A DNA stretch of 64,000 nt. Origin: RHKK01 sp964596245. Lineage in GTDB: Bacteria > Patescibacteriota > Patescibacteriia > 2-12-FULL-60-25. The translations under genes were made by a program, and so were the position numbers. The notes below the pieces were generated by a model. The model did not search any database, was not told where the DNA came from, and worked only from the letters and a program-made list of their open reading frames with translations. Within the stretch, counting starts at the first letter, position 1, and the number at the start of each line of letters is the position of its first letter. Of this stretch, positions 8,075-16,341 are shown piece after piece. Where the stretch lies: assembly GCA_964596245.1 (NCBI GenBank), contig CAZQSK010000004.1:61037-125036 (forward strand). Reading direction: 5' to 3'.

Positions 8075-9547
8075 GCGGAAGTTCAGCGAGTTGCATCTTT
8101 TCTCCGGTTACCACGCTTTGAATGCGATAGGCGCCATGCGTAGGCGCTTCGATATAGCCGTTCCAGGCAAAGCGCGCTAACCCGCCTGAATTGATCCAAT
8201 CAAACAACCACTCGCCGGTATGCGCCGGGTCGAGTTGGTCGGTTCCCGCGTTTACCGTCATCAGCCATTTACGATTGAAGTCTTCCTGCGATCCAACCGT
8301 CGGCGCCATGACGATCGGAAGTCCGAGTCCGGAATAGANNNNNNNNNNNNNNNNNNNNNNNNNNNNNNNNNNNNNNNNNNNNNNNNNNNNNNNNNNNNNN
8401 NNNNNNNNNNNNNNNNNNNNNNNNNNNNNNNNNNNNNNTCCTGCGATCCAACCGTCGGCGCCATGACGATCGGAAGTCCGAGTCCGGAATAGAATGATAA
8501 TTCGCTGGGTTTAGTCCACAGGATGTCGGTGGTACGCAGTCCCTGCGCGAACCCATGGAAATAACTTGTTCGATCCGGATAAAGGCGAATGTCGATGCTT
8601 TTACCAAGCGCTTTGCGAAGTCCGTGGCCAATGGCCGCGTTTTTAAAGAAGTCTGCCACATGTTGGCGCGTTCCGGCTTCCAAACGCAGATGGATTTCGC
8701 CACGAAGAAGTTGGGTTTTGAGACTGCCCATCAAATCCGCACCGATCTGTTTCTGCGCCCCGGCTCCGCCAACGCAGAAGGTGAGTGTCAGGGGACGTTT
8801 TTTCTTGAATGAACAACGATCGGCACCGAGCGCGAGCGATAGCGTTTCGCGATATTTACCGATGAAGATACCGTTCGGATCAAGGTTGCAGATACGCGCC
8901 GCTAAGTCGTCCTTGATGATGGTCGCTTCAGGTCCACCGATGTTCTTTTTTGGTAGGGGAAAGCCGGTAAGGAAAATCCGTTCTTCCGGAACGCCATATA
9001 GCTTCAAGCGCTCAACTACGCGGCCATTGGGCGCAAAATATTTGATGCGGGATTTTTTCGGATCAAGCGGTACCCAGGCGCGCGAGATATCCGCATCGCA
9101 GGCAACCAGATAAATCTCGCCCGGATAGCCGTGTTCTTCGGCGGCAAATGCCGGAATAAAAAATGTGCTGATCAGTGGCTGTTTCCGCTTGGAAAGTTTT
9201 TCGATCAAGTGCTTGCCTAACCCTTTCTTTCGGATGAGTCGGTAGATTTGGAGAACTTGTAGGCTGGGCTTGCTCAAATCGCGACGCGGATAGAACGGAG
9301 GAATCTGTTGGAATGAATCCATGAGACCAAACAAAGCCGGACCAATGATGGGAATCGGTTGCAAGCGTGAAATGCGTTCGTACCAGACGCGCGTGTTCGT
9401 CCACAGCTTGCGATCTTTGTCGGGAATTCCAGGGTACGCATTCGCGGTGATGATGTCGCCGTACGCCAAGTCTTCCAATCCAAAAGCCGCACGCTCATGG
9501 CCATAGCCCATGTTTACGGAGACCACCCACGCTTTCTGGTTGGACAT
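8064..9547 (-). CDS. GT-B glycosyltransferase-like protein, interrupted by scaffold gap
   Basis: The N-terminus VNMGYGHERAAFG resembles the glycine-rich start of MurG/MGDG-synthase (GT28-like) enzymes. A central TLTFCVGGAGAQKQIG and a C-terminal KPSELSFYSGLGLPIVM resemble the donor-binding half of GT-B folds. Bases 8339-8438 are N, and an identical 55-base segment flanks the gap (8284-8338 and 8439-8493). Removing the gap plus one copy (155 bases) gives 1329 bases, an exact multiple of three, encoding 442 residues. The native gene is therefore probably intact. The donor and acceptor are unknown. The 3' end overlaps the propeller gene by 11 bases, tail to tail. Confidence 0.7.
8284..8493. other. 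Scaffold gap flanked by a 55-bp duplicated contig end (assembly artefact)
   Basis: Exactly 100 N (8339-8438) separate two identical 55-base segments, 8284-8338 and 8439-8493. A fixed-length gap with a k-mer-sized overlap is typical of contigs that abut but were not merged. It is not a biological repeat. Confidence 0.93.
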
Positions 9548-9554
9548 TGTGGAA

Positions 9555-9563
9555 ATTATACCA
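9555..9563 (-). promoter_or_regulatory. Extended -10 promoter (TGGTATAAT) of the glycosyltransferase gene
   Basis: On the minus strand TGG-TATAAT ends 7 nt before the ATG at 9547, predicting a leaderless transcript. Confidence 0.7.
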
Positions 9564-9566
9564 TGA

Positions 9567-9593
9567 CAAAAACGCCCCGAAGGGCGTTTTGTT
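9567..9593 (-). terminator. Intrinsic terminator
   Basis: AAAACGCCC-CGAA-GGGCGTTTT hairpin immediately after the stop of the 9592-10032 gene. It is symmetrical and so could work in both directions. Confidence 0.8.
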
Positions 9594-10032
9594 ATTTCGA
9601 GGCGCGTTTCTTTTCCTTTTTACCCGCTCCTACTGTTTCTTGCATGTCGATTTCCATCACATACCGTTCGAAGCGTTCGCGATATCTGTCTTCGGTCTTG
9701 CGATCGAGCGCATCGGTACTGGTGCCGGAGCGTTTGGCGCCGAGCTCCTTCAGGACATCCTGACGGGCGCGGAACCAGGCCCATTCGTCCGTGAACGAAT
9801 ACCAGGCGAAATTCCAGAGCTCGTCTTCCATCTTGTGAAGCATCTGATGTGCTTCTTCCTCGTTTAGTCCGATGGCGTTTTCAATCGCTTCCAACACTTT
9901 CGGGAACTCGCCTTCCTCTAAGCCTTCTTCGCGGCGAATTTCGTTTTCAACAATGTGACGCAGCAATAGCCCGCGGTAGATCTCGGCCAGCTCCTTCTTC
10001 GGTAGGGTGATGGAAGCGTAGTCGACATTCAT
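9592..10032 (-). CDS. Acidic helical protein of unknown function
   Basis: This 146-residue soluble protein is rich in Glu and Arg and probably mostly alpha-helical, with a Lys/Arg tail (KKEKKRASK). A central aromatic stretch (LWNFAWYSFTDEWAWFRA) is its most distinctive part. The family is not recognised. It is the last gene of a three-gene minus-strand operon with the pilin-like protein (13 bases upstream) and the DUF5671 protein. Confidence 0.55.
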   Translation of the reverse strand: MNVDYASITLPKKELAEIYRGLLLRHIVENEIRREEGLEEGEFPKVLEAIENAIGLNEEEAHQMLHKMEDELWNFAWYSFTDEWAWFRARQDVLKELGAKRSGTSTDALDRKTEDRYRERFERYVMEIDMQETVGAGKKEKKRASK

Positions 10033-10044
10033 ATGGGCTGTTTT

Positions 10045-10494
10045 TTATTTGGGATAGACGCGTACGGTGATGTTGTAGCAGTGCGTTCCGGCATCGTGGC
10101 GCCAAAATTGGCTATCAAATCGTTCATACGGTTCCTGGCGCGTTTCGCCATCCATCGTTGAGCGGGTGAAATCGGCACACACGTCGTAGTTCTTATCGCT
10201 TCGCTTGACGTAGCCGTAGGTGATTCCGGTTTCGGGATCGGCCACGGAGGACACGTAGACGTCGCGTGTCTTCAAGAGCGCCTGAAGCTCGGTAGGCAGG
10301 GCATTGTTGAGGTTGTAGTACTGATCAATACCGTTGGCGATATTCTGAAGATCTGAGACGCGTGCCATATCCATGCGGCGGGCGCGTTCTTCGACGGGCG
10401 AGCCGGCAATCCACAATCCTGCGGCCGCGGTCACAACGACGACCACGATCACGACACCGATGAATAGGTTATATCCGAGGCGATTCTGCTTCAT
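10045..10494 (-). CDS. Pilin-like single-pass protein
   Basis: This 149-residue protein has one N-terminal transmembrane helix (about 8-30) followed by an amphipathic helix with DLQNIANGIDQYYNLNNALP. That is typical of pseudopilin stems, where the chain continues into a small beta domain. A late DPETGITYGYVKRSDKNYDVCADF is like the C-terminal segment of many CPR pilin-like proteins. There is no classical G|FxxxE prepilin site, so cleavage by prepilin peptidase is doubtful. The ATG at 10494 (MKQNRLGYN) is preferred over the upstream TTG because it avoids a long overlap with the previous gene. Confidence 0.6.
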   Translation of the reverse strand: MKQNRLGYNLFIGVVIVVVVVTAAAGLWIAGSPVEERARRMDMARVSDLQNIANGIDQYYNLNNALPTELQALLKTRDVYVSSVADPETGITYGYVKRSDKNYDVCADFTRSTMDGETRQEPYERFDSQFWRHDAGTHCYNITVRVYPK

Positions 10495-10499
10495 ATCGA

Positions 10500-11135
10500 T
10501 TAGGCTTTTTCTTCTTGGCGTAAATCCCACAAGTAGTAGAGGAAGATGCTACCAGAAATCAATAACACGGCACCGACCTTGAGCAAGAAGCGCAATGTCG
10601 CGTCACCACCCAAAAGATAGGTCACGAGGGTGATCAAGTCGCCGATGATAATCGCTGCCGTTACGAACATGGTGAGATAGGTAAGCCACTTGCGAATCTC
10701 TGAAGAGCGCTTTTCCGGATCACGCTGAATAGATTTGTGAATCGAGCGAGCGACCAAAAGGAAAACCGGGAAGGTAATGATGAGCGCAGCCGTGGCGGCG
10801 CGGATGGTCGAGTACGAGGCCGTGGCATCATACGCGTAGAGCATTCCGGCTTCCGGCAAATACAGGTTGATGAATTGGAAGAATAAGGTTCCAAGACTGA
10901 AGGCGCTGACATACAACGTGAAGAACATCACGAGGTAGAAAAACGCTTCGCGGGCCGAGAGACCGGGTTTACGGCGCGGCACGGCAATGTCAAAGTCAAC
11001 ATCCGCGAATTGCCCGAGGGCGCTCGCGATCTCGTCCTCTTTCCAACCGCCCTTTTTGAGGGCTTCCTTCAACTTGGCACGGGAAAGGCCTTTGTTTAAG
11101 CCATCCTTTACGAATTGTCGCAGTTCATTGGTCAT
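10500..11135 (-). CDS. DUF5671 membrane protein
   Basis: This 211-residue protein has an N-terminal soluble helical hairpin (VKDGLNKGLSRAKLKEALKKGGW), which is an UBA/SHOCT-like repeat common in CPR. Four or five transmembrane helices of the DUF5671 family follow (FFYLVMFFTLYVSAFSLGTL is the first). The function is unknown. It is the first gene of the operon, and its start is divergent from the malic enzyme gene. AGGAG lies 12 bases upstream of the ATG, a weak SD at long spacing. Confidence 0.8.
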   Translation of the reverse strand: MTNELRQFVKDGLNKGLSRAKLKEALKKGGWKEDEIASALGQFADVDFDIAVPRRKPGLSAREAFFYLVMFFTLYVSAFSLGTLFFQFINLYLPEAGMLYAYDATASYSTIRAATAALIITFPVFLLVARSIHKSIQRDPEKRSSEIRKWLTYLTMFVTAAIIIGDLITLVTYLLGGDATLRFLLKVGAVLLISGSIFLYYLWDLRQEEKA

Positions 11136-11171
11136 AGGTGGGTTTCTCCTATATCTTACACTAGCATTAAT

Positions 11172-12308
11172 ATGAGCGATATCAAACAGGAATCACTGGA
11201 CTTACACGCGAAACTAAAGGGGAAGATTCGCATTCAACCGACGCATGATATTCAGAGCATGCGGGATTTGACCCTGGTCTATTCGCCGGGCGTTGGAGCC
11301 GTGGCGCAGGCCATTGCCGCAAACCCGTCGGATGTGGATACCTACACCTGGCGCAAGAATACGGTCGCCATTGTTTCTGATGGAACGGCTGTGCTTGGTT
11401 TTGGTGACATCGGGCCCTTGGCGGCGCTTCCTATTTTGGAGGGAAAGAGCGCTATCTTTAAACGTTTTTCAGGAATCGATGCCATTCCGCTTATCCTTAA
11501 TACAAAGGATGTGGATCAGATCGTGGACACCATCGTGCATCTCGCTCCGAGTTTTGGCGCGATTCAGCTCGAAGACATCTCAGCGCCGCGTTGTTTTGAG
11601 ATCGAGCGCAAGCTGATGGATCGTCTCGACATGCCTGTTATGCACGACGATCAACACGGAACCGCGATTGTGGTGCTTGCTGGTCTAATCAACGCGCTAA
11701 AAGTGGTTGGCAAAAAAATGGATAGCGTTCGCGTGGTGATGAATGGAGCAGGTGCGGCCGGAATTGCGACGGCGCGTTTATTGATGGCTGCCGGCATTTC
11801 CGATTTGATCATGTGTGATCGCCAAGGGGCGATTTATGAAGGTCGTGAAGGATTGAACGAAGAAAAAGCCGAAGTCGCTTCGTTTACGAATCCGCAGAAG
11901 CGTTCGGGAACGCTCGCGGAGCTTGCTGTTGATGCAGATGTGCTGATCGGTGTGTCTGCGGCAGGCGCATTCACGGTTGATATCGTGCGTTCGATGGCCA
12001 AAGACCCGATCGTGTTCGCGCTTGCGAACCCTGTGCCGGAAATCTTGCCGGAAGCGGCTGCCGAAGCGGGTGTCGCGGTGCTCGCAACCGGTCGTAGCGA
12101 TTTCGCAAACCAGGTGAACAATGCCTTGTGCTATCCGGGATTATTCCGCGGCATGTTGGATACGGGCATTAAGCGCGTGACGGACGACATTAAATTGCTG
12201 GCAGCTCAGGCGATCGCGGACGCGGTTCCGAATCCGACGGCCGACAAGATTGTGCCCAATATGTTTGATCCGGGTCTGCACGAGTTGGTAGCGAAGAACG
12301 TGGTATAA
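11172..12308 (+). CDS. NAD(P)-dependent malic enzyme
   Basis: It decarboxylates malate oxidatively to pyruvate. The 378-residue short bacterial form has LVYSPGVGAVA (catalytic Tyr region), AIFKRFSGIDAIPL (catalytic Lys), LEDISAPRCFEIE and MHDDQHGTAIV (metal ligands). The NAD-binding VVMNGAGAAGIA fold and FALANPVPEI follow. It lacks the phosphotransacetylase domain of long forms. The start ATG 11172 replaces an upstream GTG that would overlap the divergent gene. Its TAA stop is part of the TATAAT -10 box for ftsE. Confidence 0.93.
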   Translation: MSDIKQESLDLHAKLKGKIRIQPTHDIQSMRDLTLVYSPGVGAVAQAIAANPSDVDTYTWRKNTVAIVSDGTAVLGFGDIGPLAALPILEGKSAIFKRFSGIDAIPLILNTKDVDQIVDTIVHLAPSFGAIQLEDISAPRCFEIERKLMDRLDMPVMHDDQHGTAIVVLAGLINALKVVGKKMDSVRVVMNGAGAAGIATARLLMAAGISDLIMCDRQGAIYEGREGLNEEKAEVASFTNPQKRSGTLAELAVDADVLIGVSAAGAFTVDIVRSMAKDPIVFALANPVPEILPEAAAEAGVAVLATGRSDFANQVNNALCYPGLFRGMLDTGIKRVTDDIKLLAAQAIADAVPNPTADKIVPNMFDPGLHELVAKNVV

Positions 12309-12309
12309 T
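12302..12309 (+). promoter_or_regulatory. Extended -10 promoter (TGGTATAAT) of ftsEX
   Basis: TGG-TATAAT overlaps the stop codon of the malic enzyme gene and ends 6 nt before the ftsE ATG at 12316. The predicted transcript starts at the ATG. Confidence 0.75.
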
Positions 12310-12315
12310 CGGTTT

Positions 12316-12996
12316 ATGATCGTCCTTGAGCATGTCTCCAAGACCTATCATCCTGATTCGGTCGGGTTGGACGATGTTTCCCTGCATATCAAAGCCGGAG
12401 AATTTGTTTCTATTGTGGGGCAAAGCGGGGCAGGGAAGACCACGCTCGCAAAATTGTTGATGGCGGAAGAGGTGCCGACCGAAGGACGTATCGAAATCGG
12501 CGGATGGGACATCACGAATATCAAGCCACGCGAGATTCCGGAATTGCGCCGACAGATTGGCGTGATCTTTCAAGACTATAAACTACTGCCCAAGAAAACG
12601 GTGGCAGAAAATGTTGCATTTGCATTGGAGGTTTCCGGGGCGCCGACTGCACATATTAAGGATGTGGTTCCGCAAGTATTGAAAATCGTCGGTTTGGATG
12701 ATCGTGGTCATCGTTTTCCACGCCAGCTTTCCGGTGGCGAACAGCAGCGCGTGGTGATTGCGCGTGCGCTTGTGCATCGCCCGAAGGTTTTGTTGGCGGA
12801 CGAGCCAACCGGTAACCTCGATACCATCAACACGCAGGATATTATGGATTTGTTGGTGAAGATTAATGCGTTTGGTACGACCGTTGTGCTTGTGACGCAT
12901 AATCGCGAAGTAGTGAATGCACTACGCCGTCGCGTAATTACGTTGAAAGATGGGCGCGTTGCATCCGACCATATGCACGGCAAATACACCCTATGA
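12316..12996 (+). CDS. ftsE: Cell division ATP-binding protein FtsE
   Basis: This is the ABC ATPase partner of FtsX, which controls peptidoglycan hydrolases at the division site. It has 226 residues with Walker A GQSGAGKTT, Q-loop IFQDYKLLP, signature LSGGEQQR, Walker B VLLADEPTGNLD and the switch His in VTHNRE. The adjacent ftsX overlaps it by four bases (ATGA), which supports FtsE over other small ABC ATPases. Confidence 0.94.
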   Translation: MIVLEHVSKTYHPDSVGLDDVSLHIKAGEFVSIVGQSGAGKTTLAKLLMAEEVPTEGRIEIGGWDITNIKPREIPELRRQIGVIFQDYKLLPKKTVAENVAFALEVSGAPTAHIKDVVPQVLKIVGLDDRGHRFPRQLSGGEQQRVVIARALVHRPKVLLADEPTGNLDTINTQDIMDLLVKINAFGTTVVLVTHNREVVNALRRRVITLKDGRVASDHMHGKYTL

Positions 12997-13901
12997 CGAT
13001 GGCCTGGCGTATTTTTGTCGCGTCCTGGAAGCATGTCTGGCGCAATCTCTGGATCGGTCTCGCCACCGTGATCGTGTTCACTGTTGGATTGTTGTCGGTG
13101 AACATTCTGTTGGCGACGAATGTGTTGCTTGAGAAAGCGGTTGCGTCCATTGAGGATCGTATCGATGTGACAGTTTTGTTCGAGCCCGGAACGCCAGAGC
13201 CTCTTCTCACGCAGGCGAAGTCATACATGATGAATTTTCCGCAGGTCGCGCAGGTGCGTTTGGTCTCGGCTGATGAGGCGCTCGCCGAATTGAAAGAGCG
13301 CAGCAAAAATAATCCAAAGATCTTGGAAGCGTTGTCCGAGTTGGCGAGCAATCCGTTGGGAGCGCAGCTGATTATCAAGGCAAAGGAAACGAAGGATTAT
13401 CAATTCTTGTTGGATACGGTTCGCAATCCGCAATATCTTCCGTTCATTCGCAAATCGTCCTATGACGATCACAGTCAGGCTATTGCGACGATTCAGGCGA
13501 GTGCCCGCTCATTGCGTTTGTTCGGTTCTGGGTTGGTTGCGATTTTCATCTTCTTCGGATTGTTGGCTGCTTTTAACGCCATTCGCGTAGCGATTTACAC
13601 GCAGCGTGAGGAAATCGCGATCATGCGTTTGGTAGGCGCAAGTTCCGCTTATATTCGTCTCCCGTATGTTCTGGAGGGGATTTGGCTTGCGACCTTTGCC
13701 GGTTTGATCGCGCTCGCATCGGTTTGGACATTGGTTTTGGTCGCTGAGCCTCGCTTAGCTGCGTTCTTCGGTAATGATCCTGGATTGAGCGCTTTTTATG
13801 CCGCCAATTGGCCGATGCTGATCATTCTCCAATTTGGGACCATGGCTATTCTTTCGGGCCTCGTTTCTTGGATGGCTGCAGGTCGATATATTCGTCGCTA
13901 A
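12993..13901 (+). CDS. ftsX: Cell division protein FtsX
   Basis: This is the permease-like partner of FtsE. Its 302 residues form an N-terminal transmembrane helix (about 21-45), an extracellular domain (about 50-165, with VSADEALAELKERSKNNP typical of FtsX ECD) and three further helices. The cytoplasmic loop REEIAIMRLVGASSAYIRLPYVLEG is the FtsX hallmark. It is translationally coupled to ftsE. Confidence 0.93.
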   Translation: MTMAWRIFVASWKHVWRNLWIGLATVIVFTVGLLSVNILLATNVLLEKAVASIEDRIDVTVLFEPGTPEPLLTQAKSYMMNFPQVAQVRLVSADEALAELKERSKNNPKILEALSELASNPLGAQLIIKAKETKDYQFLLDTVRNPQYLPFIRKSSYDDHSQAIATIQASARSLRLFGSGLVAIFIFFGLLAAFNAIRVAIYTQREEIAIMRLVGASSAYIRLPYVLEGIWLATFAGLIALASVWTLVLVAEPRLAAFFGNDPGLSAFYAANWPMLIILQFGTMAILSGLVSWMAAGRYIRR

Positions 13902-13902
13902 T

Positions 13903-14595
13903 ATGCGAGAGAATGTCGCGCGCAAGCTCAAACCGGAAGTGCATTTGGCTGAAGTGCATGAATCCCGTTTTGAACGTGAGCGCGAAACGTTGCGCAAGAA
14001 ATTGGCTGATCGTGGTTCCCGCGAGCTGATTAAGGCTGACATGGGTTTGTTGTTGCGTTCGAAAAAGAACGGCGAAATCGGTTTGGAGCCCGAAGTAAAA
14101 ATGCGCCGTTCATCTCCGGGCACGGAAAAAGCTCCACCGCTTACAACATTCGACGGGTTCCAGGAGATGGGGATCTCGAATGAGGCATTACGCGAGGATT
14201 TGGAAGATGTGCTTTGCGGGATTGATGCCAAGGCCGTGCGCGTATCTGCTTCTCCGCAGCGCAAAACGGTTCATCTGAAAGATGGGCGGACAGTTGATAT
14301 TGTTTCGGAATGGGTCAAAGAGGCCGGAGGATTTTTAAAGCAGACTATTTATAAACATGGGCATGAGACGCCGACCCGCGAGGAGGTCGCTGCGAGGTTG
14401 CAAGAGGATTTGTCGCATCATACCCGCTGGGCGCAGTATGGCGTTGACGCCGATGAGATTGCGCTGATCCTCGTTGCTCGTTCAACGCGCTTGGAGGATT
14501 GGATGAATAGAGCGTTCACATCTTTGTTGTCACGAGGTTTGGATGCAAAAGAAGCGCAAAAGAAAGTCGATATCGTTATCAGCGACCTCGTATGA
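13903..14595 (+). CDS. Protein of unknown function downstream of ftsX
   Basis: This 230-residue soluble, charged protein was not recognised. The N-terminal third is a basic/acidic helix (ERERETLRKKLADRGSRELIKADMG) and the C-terminal third is also helical. The start ATG 13903 lies directly after the ftsX stop, and the gene overlaps the next one by ATGA. The four genes ftsE-ftsX-13903-14592 therefore form one operon, and a role linked to division or envelope assembly is inferred from context only. Confidence 0.6.
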   Translation: MRENVARKLKPEVHLAEVHESRFERERETLRKKLADRGSRELIKADMGLLLRSKKNGEIGLEPEVKMRRSSPGTEKAPPLTTFDGFQEMGISNEALREDLEDVLCGIDAKAVRVSASPQRKTVHLKDGRTVDIVSEWVKEAGGFLKQTIYKHGHETPTREEVAARLQEDLSHHTRWAQYGVDADEIALILVARSTRLEDWMNRAFTSLLSRGLDAKEAQKKVDIVISDLV

Positions 14596-15095
14596 TGTTT
14601 ATTTTTGATGCTGAACGCAATTTGCTCGCCGAGGTCAGCCTCGCCGGCGGTGCGTTGAAGCAAATCGTCTTGAGCGGAGCAGGGGAGCGCGTGCTGGGCG
14701 CGTTTGTGTCTTTGTGGCAGACGCGTGGCATTCCGGTTGCTCAGTCCATCGGTGACGCGACGTATCAGGAGCACGTGCAGCCGCGCTCGCATGAGTTTGG
14801 CGAGGCATTGGTCTCTTGGGCAAATCAAAAAGGATATTGCTGTGTGGAAACGCCTGATCGAGCCGTGCATTTGTGGGAGGGGTTGGCGCGCTTGCCGCTT
14901 GAACCTGCGGAGCGTTTTGCGTTTTTGCTCGCGATCAAACTTACGCCGCCCGAAGCATTGGCAGAATGGAAGTCGTGTTTGGATGAAGCTGAACTTGCGT
15001 GGTCAAAAGAACGCGACAAAACAAAGAGCATGGTCGAGCGCATCAAGCAGAAGATGGAACCGCGTTTAAAAAACACGTTTTCGGATAAAAAATAA
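14592..15095 (+). CDS. Protein of unknown function, last gene of the ftsEX operon
   Basis: This 167-residue soluble protein has an N-terminal beta strand pattern (MFIFDAERNLLAEVSL) and a C-terminal charged helix (WSKERDKTKSMVERIKQKM). The family is not recognised. It starts within the stop of the preceding gene (ATGA). Its stop lies in the arm of the terminator of the convergent gene at 15104-15418. Confidence 0.55.
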   Translation: MMFIFDAERNLLAEVSLAGGALKQIVLSGAGERVLGAFVSLWQTRGIPVAQSIGDATYQEHVQPRSHEFGEALVSWANQKGYCCVETPDRAVHLWEGLARLPLEPAERFAFLLAIKLTPPEALAEWKSCLDEAELAWSKERDKTKSMVERIKQKMEPRLKNTFSDKK

Positions 15096-15112
15096 CCGGC
15101 GGATCAGCCGGT
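15085..15112 (-). terminator. Terminator with the stop codon in its loop
   Basis: On the minus strand ACCGGC-TGATCC-GCCGGT is followed by TATTTTTT. The TGA stop of the 15104-15418 gene is in the loop. Confidence 0.8.
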
Positions 15113-15418
15113 GAGGTAGGAGTTCGGCGGGCGGTTCGTGAAGAACGCCATGCCGCTCTTGTCGATGATGTCGTACTCCATGCGGACCTCGAACGCCTGC
15201 CGTGCGGCGCTTTCGTCGATCCAGCAGACGACCAGAAGCTTCTTGCCACGCTCGGACCAGTTGAGCATGTCGACGCGTCGCAGGAAGTGAAGTTCACCCG
15301 GCCTGTTCCGCGCACGGAAGGTCGGCGGGGTGTAGGTGAGGCCGGCGAACACGGACAGGAGATCCGCCAGAGACGGACCTTCGTGCAGATCTGCGTACAG
15401 GATTTCTTTCGAGGACAC
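15104..15418 (-). CDS. Cassette-class small protein, GPSL family (paralogue of 16012-16326)
   Basis: This 104-residue protein of unknown function has a GTG start preceded by CGGAGG, a strong SD at good spacing. Its stop TGA is inside the terminator loop. The sequence shares a pattern with the protein at 16012-16326: an acidic N-terminus, GPSL about residue 15, a central basic region with a conserved aromatic, LLVVCW against ITIVCR, and RMEYDI against RMKLLY. A common small beta-rich fold is inferred. Codon use is GC-rich, with GAG and CTC/CTG preferred, unlike the ftsEX operon next to it. A TTGACA box lies upstream on the minus strand with a weak -10. Confidence 0.65.
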   Translation of the reverse strand: MSSKEILYADLHEGPSLADLLSVFAGLTYTPPTFRARNRPGELHFLRRVDMLNWSERGKKLLVVCWIDESAARQAFEVRMEYDIIDKSGMAFFTNRPPNSYLTG

Positions 15419-15469
15419 GGCTTACCTCCGGCCAAACCCTGTCTCAAATCAGCGTAGATGTCAATGATA

Positions 15470-15498
15470 TTGACCTATTCCGGTTTTTGACTTATATT
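15470..15498 (+). promoter_or_regulatory. Sigma70-type promoter of the 15524 gene
   Basis: TTGACC, 17-base spacer, TATATT. The predicted start is about 15505, giving a short leader that contains the SD. A divergent TTGACA for the minus-strand gene (complement of 15459-15464) lies just upstream. Confidence 0.75.
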
Positions 15499-15523
15499 CT
15501 TGGCCCACCAGCAAGGAGGACCG

Positions 15524-15967
15524 ATGATCTATCTGATCCAGGGTGTCTTGTTCCCCGTTCGTGAGATCGAGGCGTTGGCTGCTCAGGGCATCGAGCCCCG
15601 CATGGGTGTGAGGCATGCCCTCGCCCAGTTCGCCTTCCACGGCGCCATCCACCAGGAGGGGCCGCGTCAGCTCACTGGCACCTTCCTCGACCATCAGGGC
15701 GAGGCCGCGCTGCGGGACATCGAGATCCCACGCTACCTGAGGCCGGAGCACAAGCTTCGCTTCAGCCGTCGCTACGACGGCCGGATGACGGACGCGCAGT
15801 TCGTCTTCAGCCGGGACGGAGACGTCTGGACCGGCGAGTACTACGAGAAGAAGCTTCTGCTCGGGCGCGCGCGGTGCATCCTCACCGAGCTCTCCGACGA
15901 GTTCTTCGACCCCAACGCCGTCATGGCGCCGGGCGAACCCTTCGCCCAGGCCACGGCCATGATGTGA
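15524..15967 (+). CDS. Cassette-class protein of unknown function
   Basis: This 147-residue soluble protein has an ATG at 15524, 3 bases after AAGGAGGA, so that start is preferred over the upstream TTG. The N-terminal half (IYLIQGVLFPVREIEAL) is hydrophobic and then charged. The middle has FVFSRDGDVWTGEYYEKK, which looks like a beta meander. No family is recognised. It is monocistronic with its own promoter and terminator, and its GC-rich codons differ from the resident genes. Confidence 0.65.
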   Translation: MIYLIQGVLFPVREIEALAAQGIEPRMGVRHALAQFAFHGAIHQEGPRQLTGTFLDHQGEAALRDIEIPRYLRPEHKLRFSRRYDGRMTDAQFVFSRDGDVWTGEYYEKKLLLGRARCILTELSDEFFDPNAVMAPGEPFAQATAMM

Positions 15968-15969
15968 CT

Positions 15970-15993
15970 TCCGCCCCAGGCGGATTTTTTTTA
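15970..15993 (+). terminator. Intrinsic terminator
   Basis: TCCGCC-CCA-GGCGGA followed by eight T, two bases after the TGA stop of the 15524-15967 gene. Confidence 0.85.
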
Positions 15994-16020
15994 AATAAAA
16001 AACCGAGTCATTCACTCGGT
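15994..16020 (-). terminator. Terminator with the stop codon in its loop
   Basis: On the minus strand ACCGAG-TGAATGA-CTCGGT is followed by TTTTTTATTT. The TGA stop of the 16012-16326 gene begins the loop. Confidence 0.85.
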
Positions 16021-16326
16021 GGGCATGGCATGCGCAGAGCGCAGCGTGCGATGGTAGAGCAGCTTCATGCGACGCTCCTTCACCTCGCCGTCGGAGCTGC
16101 ACATGCGACAGACGATCGTGATGTTCTCACTGTTGTGCGGGTCACGCTCGAGCTTCTCGACGGAGCGGATCTGCCAGCGGCGCTTGGCGCGCTTGTCGTC
16201 GAAGTAGAGGTAGAGGCCAGTGACGAGCTCTGCGCCGTTGGCCCAGAGCACGCCCAGCTCGATGAGTGAGGGGCCGTTCTTGACCTCGAGGATGTCGGCG
16301 TCTTCGGTGATTTCTGCGGTGGTCAC
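16012..16326 (-). CDS. Cassette-class small protein, GPSL family (paralogue of 15104-15418)
   Basis: This 104-residue protein has a GTG start preceded by GAAGGAGA (SD). The pattern is shared with the 15104-15418 protein: acidic N-terminus, NGPSL about residue 18, a basic aromatic centre (RAKRRWQIRSVEKLERD), ITIVCRMC and RRMKLLYH. The function is unknown. It is the second gene of a two-gene unit behind the 56-residue protein, with 15 bases between them. The two extra cysteines (CRMC) could bind metal. Confidence 0.65.
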   Translation of the reverse strand: MTTAEITEDADILEVKNGPSLIELGVLWANGAELVTGLYLYFDDKRAKRRWQIRSVEKLERDPHNSENITIVCRMCSSDGEVKERRMKLLYHRTLRSAHAMPTE

Positions 16327-16341
16327 GGGTTCTCCTTCTTG

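Noticed and set aside
8339..8438. The N run and flanking 55-bp copies as a transposon target duplication
   Set aside because: Target duplications are much shorter, no transposase is seen, and collapsing one copy restores an intact gene.
10045..10494. Canonical type IV prepilin
   Set aside because: There is no G|FxxxE motif before the helix, so it is called pilin-like only.
15461..16102. 213-residue open frame on the minus strand
   Set aside because: It is antisense to the 15524 cassette gene and runs through two terminators.
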